This document shows positions 50,429-59,901 of a DNA stretch of 64,000 nucleotides, piece after piece; within the stretch, counting starts at the first letter, position 1, and each line of letters begins with the position of its first letter. This DNA comes from Spirosoma sp. 48-14 (GTDB lineage: Bacteria > Bacteroidota > Bacteroidia > Cytophagales > Spirosomataceae). Below the pieces are notes generated by a model. The model ran no database searches. It was not told where the DNA came from and was given only the letters and a program-made list of their open reading frames with translations. The position numbers and the translations under genes are program-made. The stretch is taken from positions 1-64,000 of the forward strand of contig NZ_MKUD01000041.1 of NCBI RefSeq assembly GCF_001898575.1, given 5' to 3'.

Positions 50429-50983
50429 TTAATCTTTAATGATCTGTTTCGTGAAGAAAAAACTACTTACCCCATTCGCTATCAAAGCGATACCTGGATA
50501 GATACCATACAAAGCCAGGTTTCGGGTAGGACTGAGTTTATCCGCTTGCCAATCGGCTATGAACAACTTATACGAAACTAACCAAATGGTTGCAGCTGCC
50601 AGGCAGCCCATAAGCCAGTTAAGCAGCAATTCTGGTCTCCCACGGGTAGTGATCAAGGGAATAAATAACGTGTTAATGATCTGGCCTATGTAATAAGCCA
50701 TTACCCCATGCATGATGCCATTGGGTTGCGAGTAGGTCATAGCCGGCCCCCATTTCGTCCAGATATAAAACGTGACAGGCAACGTGAGGAACCAGACGCC
50801 TGGCCGCCTAACCGCCGGGTGGATTTTGAAAATTAAATACTGGGCAACCGTCACCAGAATCGGGAAGAAGAGAAAAACTCCCCATGCGACCATCCAGCTA
50901 GCTACATACGCTAATACAGGTAGAACCATCCATCGGAGACGCAGACTATTGTGCCAGTTATATATATCAAATGTATTTTTCAT
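50429..50983 (-). CDS. Multi-pass membrane protein of unknown function
   Basis: A 184-residue protein with about five hydrophobic helices (MVLPVLAYVASWMVAWGVFL, FFPILVTVAQYLIF, GVWFLTLPVTFYIW, LLLNWLMGCLAAATIWLVSY, IYPGIALIANGVSSFFF). No recognised motif. It follows two other minus-strand genes, a membrane protein and a GbsR regulator, and is probably under the same control. Confidence 0.65.
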   Translation of the reverse strand: MKNTFDIYNWHNSLRLRWMVLPVLAYVASWMVAWGVFLFFPILVTVAQYLIFKIHPAVRRPGVWFLTLPVTFYIWTKWGPAMTYSQPNGIMHGVMAYYIGQIINTLFIPLITTRGRPELLLNWLMGCLAAATIWLVSYKLFIADWQADKLSPTRNLALYGIYPGIALIANGVSSFFFTKQIIKD

Positions 50984-51001
50984 AACCAGTCGCTTTTTCT
51001 A

Positions 51002-51049
51002 ATTGATTTCGGATGCCATTATAAGGCTATAGCGACATCCGAAATCAAT
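51002..51049. terminator. 14-bp hairpin
   Basis: Arms 51002-51015 and 51036-51049 are perfect complements with a 20-base loop, between two membrane-protein genes on the same strand. Possible attenuator or terminator. Confidence 0.55.
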
Positions 51050-51054
51050 CTGTT

Positions 51055-51438
51055 TTATCGCTCAGGAAAGCTTATTTTAATTGGTGCTGACTCGTGGAGT
51101 GTACGTTTACGTACCTTGAAAAGGACATACAAATTGGTAAGATGAATGAGGCCGAGCAACAATAAAATACCACCCACCTTGTAGCTCAAGACTTCAAAAA
51201 CTTCCTGCGGAGTTTTGACGATTTCAGATACGCGTAAGAGCATCACTGCATAGCCAATGTTGAGCAGATAAAATCCAATCAGCAATAGCTTATTGACTGA
51301 GTCAGCCAACTCAGTGTTCGCGTGGAAAATATCGACCAGAAATATGCGCCCATTTCTGAATAGTGTATGACCTACCCAAACTGTGGTTGGAATAACCAAA
51401 AGCAGGTAAAAAGCATAGGTGACAATAGTATACGTCAT
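51055..51438 (-). CDS. Small membrane protein
   Basis: A 127-residue protein with three helices (IVTYAFYLLLVIPTTVWVG, LLLIGFYLLNIGYAVMLL, VGGILLLLGLIHLTNLYVLF), ending in a basic cytoplasmic tail. Unknown function. It follows the GbsR-type regulator gene by 70 bases. Confidence 0.7.
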   Translation of the reverse strand: MTYTIVTYAFYLLLVIPTTVWVGHTLFRNGRIFLVDIFHANTELADSVNKLLLIGFYLLNIGYAVMLLRVSEIVKTPQEVFEVLSYKVGGILLLLGLIHLTNLYVLFKVRKRTLHESAPIKISFPER

Positions 51439-51508
51439 GGCATTAGTAATTAAGTGAATTTAATTGTTTTGAATTTTCAGAAATAATTGAAATCTAGTGA
51501 CAAAAAAA

Positions 51509-52015
51509 TTATCGGAATACTTTTAGGAACTGACCTACTAACCAGTTCTCTTCGGCTTTAATGACTGCATTAAGTGTATTGTCAGCGAAGCCGACCACAT
51601 TACTCAAGCCTTCCATGACACGGTGGAACTCAGCAGCTTCGGGCGTATCGGCTGGAATCGCTTTCAATTCATTCAGGACTTCCACTACAGGCGTTATCTC
51701 CCGGCGACGGCGTTCTTTAGCTACCTGCCGGGCCACTTTCCAGATGTCTTTTTCGGCTATAAAGAACTCGCGTCGTTCACCTGGCTTAAGTTGTTTGTAA
51801 ATCAGCCCCCAATCCATCAGGTCGCGCAGATTCATGCTGGCATTGCCCCGCGAAATTTGTAACTGCTCCATGACGTCTTCGGTGGCCAGCGGTTCAGGGG
51901 AAATCAACAGCAGAGCGTGCAACTGAGCCATCGATCGGTTGATGCCCCACTGGGTGGCTAGTGTTCCCCAGGTATGAATGAACTTATCTTTTGCCTCGTC
52001 GAATGTCATGCCCAA
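51509..52015 (-). CDS. GbsR/MarR family transcriptional regulator
   Basis: A 168-residue winged-helix regulator: TWGTLATQWGINRSMAQLHA, ATEDVMEQLQISRGNASMNL, RDLMDWGLIYKQLKPGERRE (wing). GbsR-type repressors control betaine or lipid genes; here the two membrane-protein genes after it are the likely targets. ATGs at 52015 and 52009 are both possible starts. Confidence 0.88.
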   Translation of the reverse strand: MGMTFDEAKDKFIHTWGTLATQWGINRSMAQLHALLLISPEPLATEDVMEQLQISRGNASMNLRDLMDWGLIYKQLKPGERREFFIAEKDIWKVARQVAKERRRREITPVVEVLNELKAIPADTPEAAEFHRVMEGLSNVVGFADNTLNAVIKAEENWLVGQFLKVFR

Positions 52016-52096
52016 AGGTAAATGATTGTTTTTGTACTTTCAAAATATTTTGAAAGATTTATATGGGCTCTGCTGGATTGAGTCTATTTTTGTTTT

Positions 52097-52744
52097 CTAA
52101 GCTAGGCCAAGAATGCCCAGTAATCGATTTGGGTTTGGGCAAATAGCGAGGAACTTCTCCCGATCAGCTACAGCGCATACACCCGGAAAATCACCTGTCA
52201 AGCCCAGCATATCGGTCATCAGCTGAAAATGTAGGTGTGGGGGCCAGTCGCCATTTTCGGGGTAGGGGCCTATCTCGCCCAGCTTATCACCGGCATTAAA
52301 AACTTTTCCTTCATACAACCCCTCCAGCGACTGGCGGGTCATATGCCCGTAAAGCGAGTACCGGGGCTGAGAAGCTGCATCGGAGTGTTCCAGAATGATA
52401 GTTGGGCCGTAGTCACCAAAATGGGCGTTGTCCTGAAAACTGTGGACGATTCCTGCCATGGGAGCAAAGATCGGGGTTCCCGCATCTGCCCAAAGGTCGA
52501 TACCGAGGTGAATTTCGCGGGGCTCAGCTTCGATCTCATTGAAGTGCGGACTTCGGCGGTAGATAACCCGATGTTCGTTATAACCACCCACGCCAACCCG
52601 GGCACCCGCCATTTTCAGTTTACCAAAAACGTAATCGGTAAAAACAGCGGTATCGGTTAGATCGATCCGGTCGAGGTCGGGATTGGTGGCCGAGAAGTCG
52701 AGAATCAAATAGGGGTCTTTCTGAAAGTCGAAGGGAAGAAGCAT
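52097..52744 (-). CDS. M23 family metallopeptidase
   Basis: A 215-residue protein from ATG 52744 (MLLPFDFQKDPYLILDFSAT); an upstream ATG at 52786 is open. The LytM site is complete: HLGIDLW (H and D zinc ligands), then PHLHFQL (HxH). It likely cleaves peptidoglycan crosslinks. No clear signal peptide, which is unusual for a cell-wall hydrolase. Confidence 0.87.
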   Translation of the reverse strand: MLLPFDFQKDPYLILDFSATNPDLDRIDLTDTAVFTDYVFGKLKMAGARVGVGGYNEHRVIYRRSPHFNEIEAEPREIHLGIDLWADAGTPIFAPMAGIVHSFQDNAHFGDYGPTIILEHSDAASQPRYSLYGHMTRQSLEGLYEGKVFNAGDKLGEIGPYPENGDWPPHLHFQLMTDMLGLTGDFPGVCAVADREKFLAICPNPNRLLGILGLA

Positions 52745-52876
52745 AATAGAATTCAGCAATAGACAGCAACAGAGATACCGTGGCAAAACGTTGGTTTAAA
52801 TTAGGCTAAGTTGATCTGTTGGACAACTATTCGTTAGCGGAAAAACATTCTTTTTAACTGAAATGCTAGTTGATCT

Positions 52877-53836
52877 ATGAAAATCAAGCTTCTACGCCTG
52901 TGTGTAGGTGTTGCCCTCTTAAGTCTGATGAACGGCTGTACCGAAATGAACTCAGTAAATACCACATTGGGAGACTGGACGGTGAAATCGGAATTGGAGG
53001 GGGTAGGGCGCTCGGGAGCCGTTAGTTTTGTGATTGGCAATATCGCGTACGTGGGGACGGGCCAGGATGCGTCGAAAAATGCACTGACGGATTTCTGGGC
53101 TTTCGACCCGGCTAGTAATACCTGGACACAGAAAGCGTCATTTCCTGGAAAAGCTCGTAGTGAAGCCGTTGGTTTTGCCATCGGAACCAGGGGATATCTG
53201 GGTACAGGGGGCGATGCGCAGGGCAACTTGTTTCGGGATATGTATGCGTATGACACCTACACCAATAGCTGGCAGCGTGTGGCCGACTTTAGCGGAACGC
53301 CCCGTCGGTCGGCAGTTGGCTTTAGCCTGTATGATGTCGGTTTTATTGGGTTGGGCTTTGATGGGAGCGAACGGGCTGATCTTTGGCGCTATAATCCTTC
53401 GGCTAATATCTGGACGCAGCGAAAATACTTTAGCAATACGGCTCGTGTAGGGGCTATAGCGTTTGTGGTCAATAACCAGGCCTATGTGGGTATGGGCAGT
53501 TCAGGTGGAAACGCCCGTAACGATTTATGGCAATACGACATGGACCAAGATACCTGGACTCAACGGCAACGTTTGCCTGAATCGATACCGGCCAGTGCGT
53601 ATGGAGTAAGTTTTACTGTCAATGGTATTGGCTATGTCGTATCAGGTACTACAACCACAAAGAATGTGCTGGCGTATGACCCAGCCCGTGATTTCTGGAC
53701 GGTAAAAGGCTCGTTTGAAGGAGCTTCCCGCACAAAAGCTGTTGGATTTGCCATTGGGTCGAGGGGGTATGTAGTGACAGGGTTAGCTGGAAACAGCCCG
53801 CTGGATGATTGTTGGGCGTACGACCCCTTGTATTGA
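52877..53836 (+). CDS. Kelch-repeat lipoprotein
   Basis: A 319-residue lipoprotein (lipobox SLMNGC, Cys21) with about six kelch-type repeats of the form AVGFAIGTRGYLGTG and DMYAYDTYTNSWQRVADF. A beta-propeller on the cell surface, probably for protein or carbohydrate contact. Each blade repeats the GYxGTG and W pattern, which suggests recent duplication. Confidence 0.88.
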   Translation: MKIKLLRLCVGVALLSLMNGCTEMNSVNTTLGDWTVKSELEGVGRSGAVSFVIGNIAYVGTGQDASKNALTDFWAFDPASNTWTQKASFPGKARSEAVGFAIGTRGYLGTGGDAQGNLFRDMYAYDTYTNSWQRVADFSGTPRRSAVGFSLYDVGFIGLGFDGSERADLWRYNPSANIWTQRKYFSNTARVGAIAFVVNNQAYVGMGSSGGNARNDLWQYDMDQDTWTQRQRLPESIPASAYGVSFTVNGIGYVVSGTTTTKNVLAYDPARDFWTVKGSFEGASRTKAVGFAIGSRGYVVTGLAGNSPLDDCWAYDPLY

Positions 53837-53933
53837 TGTAGCTTGCCACTTTTCGGGGATGAGAGTATATTTACAGCTATTTTTTCGTTATTTACCCACA
53901 TTCTTCGGCAAACTTGTCAATTTTCCCAACGAA

Positions 53934-55436
53934 ATGGAAGCCATTATTGAAAAGCCCCAAAACACCCCTACCTTCTTTGGCCACCCCATAGGCCTGTTTG
54001 TTCTGTTTTTCACAGAGATGTGGGAGCGGTTCAGCTATTATGGTATGCGGGCCATTTTACTCCTCTTTCTGATTGATAAGGTTCGGGGAGGGCTTGGACT
54101 AAACGAAACCGAAGGGGCGGCCATTTATGGTATCTATACCGCATCGGTTTATTTACTTTCACTGCCGGGAGGATGGATTGCCGATACGTTACTTGGGCAA
54201 CGAAAATCCATTTGGTATGGTGGACTAATCATTATGCTTGGGCATATCATTCTGGCGATACCGGCTGGGCCAGGACTCTTTTACACGGGCCTGTGTGTTG
54301 TGGCAATGGGGACCGGCCTGCTAAAACCTAATATCAGTAGTATTGTGGGTGAGTTGTATCCGGAAGGTGGTGCCCGTAAGGATGCTGGATTCTCCATTTT
54401 TTATATGGGTATTAATCTCGGGTCGCTGATCGGCATTTCGGTTGTTGGCTATCTGGGGCAGCGGGTTGGCTGGCATTATGGATTTGGGGCAGCCGCTGTT
54501 GCAATGGGCCTTGGTCTGATCACATTCCAAATACTGGGGCAGCGTTATCTAGGGGATCATGGCAAACAGGTAACTGCTACAACTGAGGTCGAACAGGGTT
54601 CTGGCAGTAATCGGTCATTATTGGCTTTTGTCGGCTTGTTGATTGGCGTACTACTGATTCTGCAATGGTCGGGTGTTTTAGATATGACTACAGCACCAGG
54701 TTTAGCGCAGGCGATGGGAACGATCATCTGCCTGATAGCCGTCAGTTATTTTGTGTACATTCTGGTTGCCGGTGGGCTAGATGCGGTTGAGAAAAAACGA
54801 GTAGCCGTGTTGTTTGTTTTCTTTATGGCATCGGCCTTGTTTTGGGCTGGCAATGAGCAGCAGGGGTCGTCGCTGCAAATCTTTGCTGATCGTTACACCG
54901 ATCTTAACTTTTTCGGCTGGATGGTACCGTCTAGTTGGTTCCAGAATCTGAATCCAGCCTTCATTCTGACTTTTTCACCAGTTCTGGCTTCACTATGGGT
55001 TTTTCTGGCAAACCGGAAGATTGATTTTTCTGTGCCCGCCAAATTTGCGACCAGTCTACTCTTATTGGGATTGGCTTATGTCATTATGGTATTCGCATCC
55101 AGGCTAGCTTTGTCGGGGGTAAAAACATCGCCTGTTTATCTGTCATTTACGTATCTGTTTTTTACGCTGGGCGAGTTGTTTTTAAGCCCGGTGGGACTCA
55201 GTGCGTTTTCAAAGCTGGCACCCAGGCGGTATACCAGTCAACTGATGGGGCTTTGGTTTGTTGGAACTTCATTAGGCAACCTAATAGCCGGGCTGTTTGC
55301 TGGCGGATTCGACGAAAAGAATGTCCAGCAGATGCCATCGATGTTTCAAAGCGTTGCTTATTTCAGTCTTGGTTTTGGCCTGCTGCTGATGTTACTGGCA
55401 AGGCCATTAAAAAAGTGGATGGGAGGGGTTCAGTAG
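53934..55436 (+). CDS. POT family oligopeptide/proton symporter
   Basis: A 500-residue transporter from ATG 53934; the ORF runs back to 53805 but the core begins MEAIIEKPQNTPTFFGHPIG. Signature FFTEMWERFSYYGMRAIL, GGWIADTLLGQRKSIWYGG and MGINLGSLIGISVVG; about 14 helices. POT carriers import di- and tripeptides with protons. It follows the kelch gene. Confidence 0.92.
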   Translation: MEAIIEKPQNTPTFFGHPIGLFVLFFTEMWERFSYYGMRAILLLFLIDKVRGGLGLNETEGAAIYGIYTASVYLLSLPGGWIADTLLGQRKSIWYGGLIIMLGHIILAIPAGPGLFYTGLCVVAMGTGLLKPNISSIVGELYPEGGARKDAGFSIFYMGINLGSLIGISVVGYLGQRVGWHYGFGAAAVAMGLGLITFQILGQRYLGDHGKQVTATTEVEQGSGSNRSLLAFVGLLIGVLLILQWSGVLDMTTAPGLAQAMGTIICLIAVSYFVYILVAGGLDAVEKKRVAVLFVFFMASALFWAGNEQQGSSLQIFADRYTDLNFFGWMVPSSWFQNLNPAFILTFSPVLASLWVFLANRKIDFSVPAKFATSLLLLGLAYVIMVFASRLALSGVKTSPVYLSFTYLFFTLGELFLSPVGLSAFSKLAPRRYTSQLMGLWFVGTSLGNLIAGLFAGGFDEKNVQQMPSMFQSVAYFSLGFGLLLMLLARPLKKWMGGVQ

Positions 55437-55712
55437 TAGCCTGGTTACTTGGAGGTTAGTTATGAATATAGGGCGATTGTATCATTTCAGGTCACCTTTT
55501 TTGGTAAAGGGGTGAATTTGTATTATTAGTAGTAAAAATTCTATAAATTCGTTTACGGAAAATGATTCCATAAACACGGATAGTGTAAATACACCGCTCA
55601 GTAAATAAATTGTTACTCAGAATGGCTTTTTTAATCTAAATAGGGAAATCACACGTACTTAAATTTAGATTTTATAATTAGTGTACACCAACTTGTTGTT
55701 TAACCCTAACGC
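55437..55712. other. Intergenic region before an ECF sigma gene
   Basis: About 275 AT-rich bases without a supportable ORF. It probably holds the promoter of the downstream sigma gene; I cannot assign it exactly. Confidence 0.4.
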
Positions 55713-56264
55713 ATGTTTACTTCATTGACTGATGAAGAGCTACTTCGTCAATGTTTACCATCGCAGCCCAATCAATGTTTTGAGACACTTTATAATCGGT
55801 ATGTTAATAAGGTTTACCGTCGTTGTTTATCAATGACAAAAGATGCCGATCAGGCTCAGGATTTTACGCATGACATTTTTATAAAGGTATTTAATAAGCT
55901 TGATGCGTTTCAGGAGCGGTCAAGTTTCTCAACATGGCTTTATTCGATTGCATTTAATTATTGCTCGGATCAATTGAGGCTGGCTAAACGGCTCCCGACA
56001 ACCGCTATCGAAGAAGAGCTGGAAGAAAATAGAGCTGAATCGACAGAGACGCATCTACATGAAGAAACACTTCATATTGTGAAGCAGGCAATGGGTAAGC
56101 TTTCTCAAAAAGAAAGAGCCCTGCTTCGATTGAAGTATGAAGATGGAATGAGTATTGACGAGATTGCCCAACTGTACGATCTGAAACCGAGTGCTGTCAA
56201 AATGCGATTAAAGCGAAGTCGTGAGAAAATATATAGTCTTTGTGCACAGCACGTTTTGAACTGA
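55713..56264 (+). CDS. ECF RNA polymerase sigma factor
   Basis: A 183-residue sigma-70 family factor: region 2 FETLYNRYVNKVYRRCLSMT and DFTHDIFIKVFNKL, STWLYSIAFNYCSDQLR, and region 4 LSQKERALLRLKYEDGMSID with IAQLYDLKPSAVKMRLKRSR. No anti-sigma gene is next to it, so its control is unknown. It has a long AT-rich leader. Confidence 0.92.
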   Translation: MFTSLTDEELLRQCLPSQPNQCFETLYNRYVNKVYRRCLSMTKDADQAQDFTHDIFIKVFNKLDAFQERSSFSTWLYSIAFNYCSDQLRLAKRLPTTAIEEELEENRAESTETHLHEETLHIVKQAMGKLSQKERALLRLKYEDGMSIDEIAQLYDLKPSAVKMRLKRSREKIYSLCAQHVLN

Positions 56265-56442
56265 CGGGTTAACCTTGAAATTTTTTTTGGTTTTGTGTGA
56301 CTAAATGTTTTTTGTTGCGTCAAAAAGATAATTTAATGTTACTGATATTGTAGATTAAGTTCGATGCATTGGCAGTCGGACTTTTTTGTTTATACAGCCT
56401 ACCCATTTGTTGGAAAGAACAACAGATTGAACGCATTTATTA

Positions 56443-57582
56443 TCAGACTCTGGTTGTTAGTAGGTTCCCAATCTGCCGGGCGGTTCGGATCAGGTTCTGC
56501 TCTGTATGTTTAAGAGCCGTGGGCAGATCAGTTGGGCCATTGCCGATGGCCAGTAGCATATCGAAATACTGCCCCAATCCTTCATCTTGTTCAAGAGGTA
56601 TTTTTCCGGCAAGGCCAATAACAGGTACGTGTTTCGCTTTTGCCCGAAACGCAACTCCGTAAGGGCCTTTGCCATGTAAAGTCTGTTCGTCGATACTTCC
56701 TTCGCCCGTAATAACCAGATCGGCATTTGCGACGGCCTCGTTAAAATCGGTAAAATCCAGAAAGAAATCGATTCCATTGATGAGTTTGGCTTTCAGAAAC
56801 GTATAAAGCCCGGCCGACACGCCCCCAGCCGCTCCACCATGCTTAACGGTTGCCATGTCGGTGCCCGTTAAGGTGTGAGCAACACTGGCCAGTGTTGCCA
56901 ACCCCGCATCCAACGTTTTTACCGCTTCGGGCGTAGCGCCTTTTTGGGGGCCAAAGACAGCTGCCGAACCCTGCTCGCCCAGGAGTGTATTATCGACATC
57001 GCACAAAATCGAGATGCCGCAGTTCAGTACGCGTGGGTCCAGTGCTGAAACGTCAATCGTTGCGATTTCGGTAAAGGTCCCTGGTTCAGTAAGTTCATTC
57101 CCCGAGGTATCGAGAAAGCGGATACCCAAAGCCCGCAATATACCTGTACCACCATCGACCGTTGCCGACCCGCCGATAGCCAGCACAAGTTGCGTAACCC
57201 CTTCATCGAGTGCCCGTTTAATGAGTTCGCCTGTACCAAACGAGGTTGCCTTGAGCGGATTCAGTTCGCTGGGTTTAACCAGATGAAGCCCCGACGCGCT
57301 GGCCATTTCGATGATAGCAGTCTGGCCATTGGCAACCAGCCCGAACGAAGCGGTTATTCTGCGACCGAATGGGTCGTCGACCTCAACTGAAATTCGTTGG
57401 CCATTATGCTTTCGAATCATTAAGTCACCCGTTCCATCGCCCCCGTCGCCGATGGGGAAGCATGTACATACACACTCGAGCGTGCTTTGTCGAAATCCTT
57501 CCTGAATGGCGTGGGCAGCATCCAGCGCATTCAGGCTATGTTTAAACGCATTAGGGGCGATAAGAACGCGGGTCTGTGGCAT
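56443..57582 (-). CDS. Glycerate kinase
   Basis: A 379-residue GarK/GlxK-type kinase: VLIAPNAFKHSLNALDAAHA, CFPIGDGGDGT, IGGSATVDGGTGILRALGI, GAAGGVSAGLYTFL and ITGEGSIDEQTLHGK. It phosphorylates D-glycerate with ATP to 2-phosphoglycerate. The last gene of a minus-strand run that includes a 2-hydroxyacid dehydrogenase and a TIM-barrel isomerase, so it probably finishes the breakdown of a C3 hydroxyacid. Confidence 0.92.
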   Translation of the reverse strand: MPQTRVLIAPNAFKHSLNALDAAHAIQEGFRQSTLECVCTCFPIGDGGDGTGDLMIRKHNGQRISVEVDDPFGRRITASFGLVANGQTAIIEMASASGLHLVKPSELNPLKATSFGTGELIKRALDEGVTQLVLAIGGSATVDGGTGILRALGIRFLDTSGNELTEPGTFTEIATIDVSALDPRVLNCGISILCDVDNTLLGEQGSAAVFGPQKGATPEAVKTLDAGLATLASVAHTLTGTDMATVKHGGAAGGVSAGLYTFLKAKLINGIDFFLDFTDFNEAVANADLVITGEGSIDEQTLHGKGPYGVAFRAKAKHVPVIGLAGKIPLEQDEGLGQYFDMLLAIGNGPTDLPTALKHTEQNLIRTARQIGNLLTTRV

Positions 57583-57635
57583 AAGGAACAGGGAGAAAGG
57601 ACAAAAGTATGTTTTTACGCGACTTGTTGGCAGGG

Positions 57636-59792
57636 TTACCGATACAGGCTGACCAGCATCTCAAAATCATCGACTTTCGGTACGAGGCATTCGACCCAGC
57701 CGTTGCTTTGGGTGAAGGGTAGATCGGTGCCAGCCCGCATCAGCCTTAGTTGCTTAACAGGTTTGGCTGGTTTGAAGCGGATTCGTGTCTGTTGAATGGG
57801 AATCGGTTCCCGAAGTGATGCGCCAATTTGCCCCGAGTGATTGATCAGGCCGATCCACTCAAAAGCGCCGTTTTGGTTGGCCATGTGGGTCATTTCGATG
57901 AGGGACGACGCATCGGTCTGGAGCGATCGGGAGGTTTGTAAGATGCTCTGGAGGGCGGCTGTAAATAAGGCCCGGTGCCCATGATGCCCTTTAAATTCAT
58001 ACTGGGTGCCCAGCCGCCAGGGAATGAAAACGGTTTTTCCCTGCCCAAACGAGTTGGCTATTAACCCCGGAGCGTTGGTAATGTCGGCGTCGGTAAAGTA
58101 CGATTTTTCGGGCGGGCCAAAGCGGGTATTCGGCACTAATCGCAGGAGTGCTTTCGCCGAGCTGCCGGGCTGGCACTGGAGCAGGTCGGAATACATCATC
58201 AATAAGTCCAGGTCTTTAAATCCATCCGTTCCCAGCGTTTGTTTATCGGCCTGGCTGATGCGCAGATAGGTCGATTTGGTTTGTGGGAATAGGTCATAGT
58301 CTGGCAGAACCCCCAGCGATTTCAGTCGAATGCGTTTGAGTGGTTTACCTGTTTCGTCGTTGGTCGAGCTGAGTCCCGTAACGAGAAGTTTCCCGCCTTT
58401 CTGGACATATTCGTCGAGTTGAGCCGTAAGCTGGTCCGACATATTGGCAACATCGCCCACAATGACGGCATCATACGCCTGCAACGGCTGGGGAGCGGTT
58501 TTGCTGCCGACTGTAGCGGGTTCGATGATGTCGTACATGATGTGTTCTTCGGAGAGCAGCTTAATCATACCCCGGTATTCTTTTTCCGACCCTTTGAGCA
58601 GACCGACGTGGCTGACGGGTTTCAGGTTAGTAAATAGCTTCTCGTTTTTCTTATGAAAGCCGTAGAGGTCGTTCAGGATGGGAATGAATACCCGGTCGTC
58701 CTGGTTGACGAGTGTGCCAATGACATTGAAATCGAGGGGGGCGCCGTTGAGCATATTGCCAAGCAGCCAGACCCGGCCAATATTGGGTGAGGTAGCGGTG
58801 TGGCGGAAGGGAATGGCCAGAAAATAAATGAACACGTTACTAGGCGTTTTGTCCTTGTACGACCCCAGTACGCGCTTGACATGGTCGGTGCCGGAGTAGT
58901 TCCACTCGTAATTGTCGGTTAGCCAGGAACTGGATTCGTCCCGAATCATATCAACTCCAGCATCGGCATAGGTATTGACAACCAGATTGGGGTTGAGCGT
59001 TTTGATAAACTCGCCCGTTTTGTAGAATAACTCATCGGCGGTAGTCTTTTTGAAGGTATTGTACCGCCGGAACACCGGATCGTTCATATCGGCTTTGGTC
59101 GGAAGCGTCATGCCAGTCTCATCGTGAAACCGCTTTTTGCAATTAGTACACTGGCAAATGCCGTGATAGGTGCCGCTGTAGTCCGATGTGGTGTACCCGA
59201 TCATGTTGAAGAAAATACCATCGAAAGGGTAGTTTGTAATAGCCTCTTTCAGAATCTCGAAACCATACTCCTGCTGGTAACCGCCGTTGATACAGGTATG
59301 GACCTGCCCGTTGTAATTGACGTGCTGCCCGTTGGTGCCCACATACAGCCAGTCGGGTTTCTGGGTAGCAAAGGTTTCGTTGATTTTGCTGAAATCGAAC
59401 CGCCCGATGACCTTGATTCCTTTTGCATGGAGTTTGCGGACGAGGTCGCCCACCAGATCGCCCTTCATGTGCTGATTGACAAAATGATAGGTAAGTTTAC
59501 TGGGGTAATTGGCGACAATGCCCCCTACATTCAGCATCACTACGGTCGCCGATGCATCGACCATCGACTGTACATACGCGTCGGTATCCATAAGGGCGTC
59601 GATTTCGCGCAGGTTGGTCTGGATCAGCCGAACCGGGCTCCGATTCCACCAGCTTCCATCGTAACTACCCGGATTAAGCTGGGTAATATCGAACGACTGG
59701 GCTTTCGATGCCGACGATCTGGCTTGCCCAAGTCCCTTACTCGTAAGCAGCGTAAAGAAGGCAAAGACCAACAGATAGGGAGTCGATTTCAT
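57636..59792 (-). CDS. GHL6-like putative glycoside hydrolase
   Basis: A 718-residue secreted protein from ATG 59792 (signal ending GLGQA); the ORF extends to 59849. The N-terminal 330 residues form a TIM-barrel-like domain: VVMLNVGGIVANYPSKLTYH, GIKVIGRFDFSKINE, YPFDGIFFNMIGYTTSDYSG, CQCTNCKKRFHDETG. The middle (about 430-640) resembles the GH42 trimerisation/GATase-like fold (YDAVIVGDVANMSDQLTAQL, QGKTVFIPWRLG). The C-terminal 80 residues are beta-rich. Fits hypothetical glycosyl hydrolase 6; the substrate is unknown. Confidence 0.72.
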   Translation of the reverse strand: MKSTPYLLVFAFFTLLTSKGLGQARSSASKAQSFDITQLNPGSYDGSWWNRSPVRLIQTNLREIDALMDTDAYVQSMVDASATVVMLNVGGIVANYPSKLTYHFVNQHMKGDLVGDLVRKLHAKGIKVIGRFDFSKINETFATQKPDWLYVGTNGQHVNYNGQVHTCINGGYQQEYGFEILKEAITNYPFDGIFFNMIGYTTSDYSGTYHGICQCTNCKKRFHDETGMTLPTKADMNDPVFRRYNTFKKTTADELFYKTGEFIKTLNPNLVVNTYADAGVDMIRDESSSWLTDNYEWNYSGTDHVKRVLGSYKDKTPSNVFIYFLAIPFRHTATSPNIGRVWLLGNMLNGAPLDFNVIGTLVNQDDRVFIPILNDLYGFHKKNEKLFTNLKPVSHVGLLKGSEKEYRGMIKLLSEEHIMYDIIEPATVGSKTAPQPLQAYDAVIVGDVANMSDQLTAQLDEYVQKGGKLLVTGLSSTNDETGKPLKRIRLKSLGVLPDYDLFPQTKSTYLRISQADKQTLGTDGFKDLDLLMMYSDLLQCQPGSSAKALLRLVPNTRFGPPEKSYFTDADITNAPGLIANSFGQGKTVFIPWRLGTQYEFKGHHGHRALFTAALQSILQTSRSLQTDASSLIEMTHMANQNGAFEWIGLINHSGQIGASLREPIPIQQTRIRFKPAKPVKQLRLMRAGTDLPFTQSNGWVECLVPKVDDFEMLVSLYR

Positions 59793-59901
59793 AGACAAAG
59801 GAGGTTTAGGCTTGGGAAAAGGCAACAAACATCTGGGGAGCTTATTCATCCGGTGATGGATAAACTCCCTGTATGGGCGGAAATAGATTAAAACGGAACC
59901 G

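Noticed and set aside
59124..59891. 255-residue plus-strand ORF inside the GHL6-like gene
   Set aside because: Antisense shadow of the hydrolase, without a recognisable domain or own leader.
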